Shown piece after piece: positions 12,768 through 13,580 of a stretch of 13,580 bases of DNA. The position numbers and the translations under genes were made by a program. Positions within the stretch are counted from its first letter, which is position 1. Every line of letters starts with the position of its first letter. The stretch lies in contig CAJMOJ010000052.1 in NCBI GenBank assembly GCA_905215035.1, positions 1 through 13,580 of the forward strand. Reading direction: 5' to 3'. Below the pieces are notes generated by a model that saw nothing but the letters and a program-made list of their open reading frames with translations, had not been told where the DNA came from and made no database searches. Source of the stretch: an uncultured bacterium. Lineage in GTDB: Bacteria > Actinomycetota > Coriobacteriia > Coriobacteriales > Eggerthellaceae.

Positions 12768-13252
12768 ATACTGGTTTTGTTATCAGTTGTGATTTTAGCG
12801 CCAGCAACTATATGTGCCCTCGATCAATTCTGGGCTAGTGCTTACCAGTATCGTTTTCTGGTGTGCGCTTCGACTTTGTGGGAATAGAACAATGTGTGCT
12901 GAGGGTGCATTGGTGATTGATTGCGCACTGTTCAGGAGTCTTATGCGCGGACGAGTGGACGGGACCTATCAAGCTGGCATTCATTACGAGCGAAATAACA
13001 CTGATATGCTGCGTATGATTTCCGTAGCGATGGATAAGGGAACTGATGATTTCGATTGGGGAGCGATAGGGTTAAGTCGATAGGCTATATGTCGTTGATG
13101 CCTCAAAGTTAATCTACAAGCTCGGCTGGCAGTCTCTGCATGCCGAGCTTGAGACAGGTCTGTGTGGTTTGTTCTTCGGCTGTGGAGAATCGGAACTGAT
13201 GGGAAGATGTAGAAACCGATGTTCAAAGGATAGATTTTTTTTGTAAGGCTTA
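12768..13252 (+). pseudogene. rfbB: Decayed 3' half of a second rmlB (dTDP-glucose 4,6-dehydratase)
   Basis: The translated remnant follows the rfbB of this window from about its residue 177 to the end. GFVISCDFSASNYMCP corresponds to the VTISNCSNNYGP region; LTSIVFWCALRLCGN to ITNILSGMKPKLYGD; RGRVDGTYQAGIHYERNNTD to KGRLGETYLIGADGEKNNID; and MISVAMDKGTDDFDWG to AILVAMGRDADDFEW. After a one-base shift near 13080, DRLYVVDASKLIYKLGWQ matches DRRYAIDATKLKRELGWE. Frameshifts, missing N-terminal half and diverged residues show it is dead. The divergence is large, so it is not a recent duplicate of 7966-8985; more likely it came from an older or different rml cluster that once flanked this side. 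Confidence 0.8.
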
Positions 13253-13580
13253 TCAATGAAGTAACAAACTATAGAGGCTATTGAAGGCGTACTCTGCGCT
13301 CGGAAGAAAGTTTAAAACAGCAAAAGCAAGCGCAATCACAGCAACTACAATGCTACAAATAGCAATTATACGCATCGATGAATTGATTTTGTGTTGCGCA
13401 ATTGCAAGATCATATTCAGCTAATGCGAGCTGTTCTTCATAGGTTGTAGAGTTCAAACTTACTTCAGCAAGAAGAAGCCTTTGAGTTAATGTATACAATT
13501 GTGGATAGATTGGCGTATCTTGGTAGCAGCGCAACAATGCACTTGCTATTGCGTGAGCAGCTCGAATTTCTCCATGGGCT
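13253..13580 (-). CDS. C-terminal end of a membrane protein with helical region, function unknown
   Basis: On the minus strand the frame is open from the right edge (first full codon at 13579) to TGA at 13253-13255, about 109 residues, so the gene starts beyond the window. The visible part is helical (YEEQLALAEYDLAIAQHKIN, coiled-coil-like), then one transmembrane segment IIAICSIVVAVIALAFAVL, and a short tail ending SLYSLLLH. The Ala-rich helix ahead of the membrane segment suggests a C-terminally anchored protein. I do not recognise a family. Confidence 0.7.
   Translation of the reverse strand, partial: AHGEIRAAHAIASALLRCYQDTPIYPQLYTLTQRLLLAEVSLNSTTYEEQLALAEYDLAIAQHKINSSMRIIAICSIVVAVIALAFAVLNFLPSAEYAFNSLYSLLLH

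Noticed and set aside
12644..12838. A 64-codon plus-strand frame overlapping the small YQP gene
   Set aside because: Its first part is out of frame with the better supported 56-residue gene, and its end (FVISCDFSASNYMCP) belongs to the rmlB remnant.

Overview
The window is a cell-surface polysaccharide locus of a bacterium, probably Gram-positive, with accessory genes and gene remnants set between its biosynthesis blocks. My best guess is a low-to-mid G+C actinobacterium, possibly of class Coriobacteriia. This rests on the general look of the Rml proteins and an IS3 transposase remnant, so treat it as weak. No rRNA, tRNA or CRISPR array was seen.

Layout, left to right. (1) 1-2166: the tail of an unidentified surface-glycan protein, then a sedoheptulose-7-phosphate isomerase (gmhA-like) and a fused heptose-1-phosphate nucleotidyltransferase/heptose-bisphosphate phosphatase (hddC::gmhB). 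Together these give most of the GDP-D-glycero-alpha-D-manno-heptose pathway; the kinase HddA is not in the window. (2) 2345-3232, minus strand: a monotopic sugar-phosphate transferase that would start a repeat unit on undecaprenyl phosphate. (3) 3767-5780: two orphan genes, one with a possible HEPN-like motif and one with a class III nucleotide-cyclase fold, separated by an IS3-family transposase remnant. (4) 6153-9696: a complete rmlA-rmlD-rmlB-rmlC set making dTDP-L-rhamnose. (5) 10184-11542: three overlapping genes that look like a toxin-antitoxin-chaperone (TAC) operon: RelE/HigB-like protein, XRE antitoxin and SecB-like chaperone, preceded by a promoter and dyad symmetries. (6) 11993-12764: a DUF6338-like membrane protein overlapping a 56-residue proline/glycine-rich protein. 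(7) 12768-13252: a decayed second copy of the 3' half of rmlB. (8) 13253-13580, minus strand: the C-terminal end of a coiled-coil/membrane protein running off the window.

The heptose and rhamnose modules plus the initiating transferase suggest a glycan containing rhamnose and heptose, as in a capsule, wall polysaccharide or S-layer glycan. The orphan and TAC genes are AT-richer than the rml genes (for example 18/60 G+C at 10261-10320 against 32/60 at 9361-9420). They sit beside pseudogene and transposase debris, which is what a recombination-prone locus that also collects defence-type cassettes would look like. The most interesting candidate system is the TAC operon, followed by the DUF6338/small-protein pair and the cyclase-like gene.
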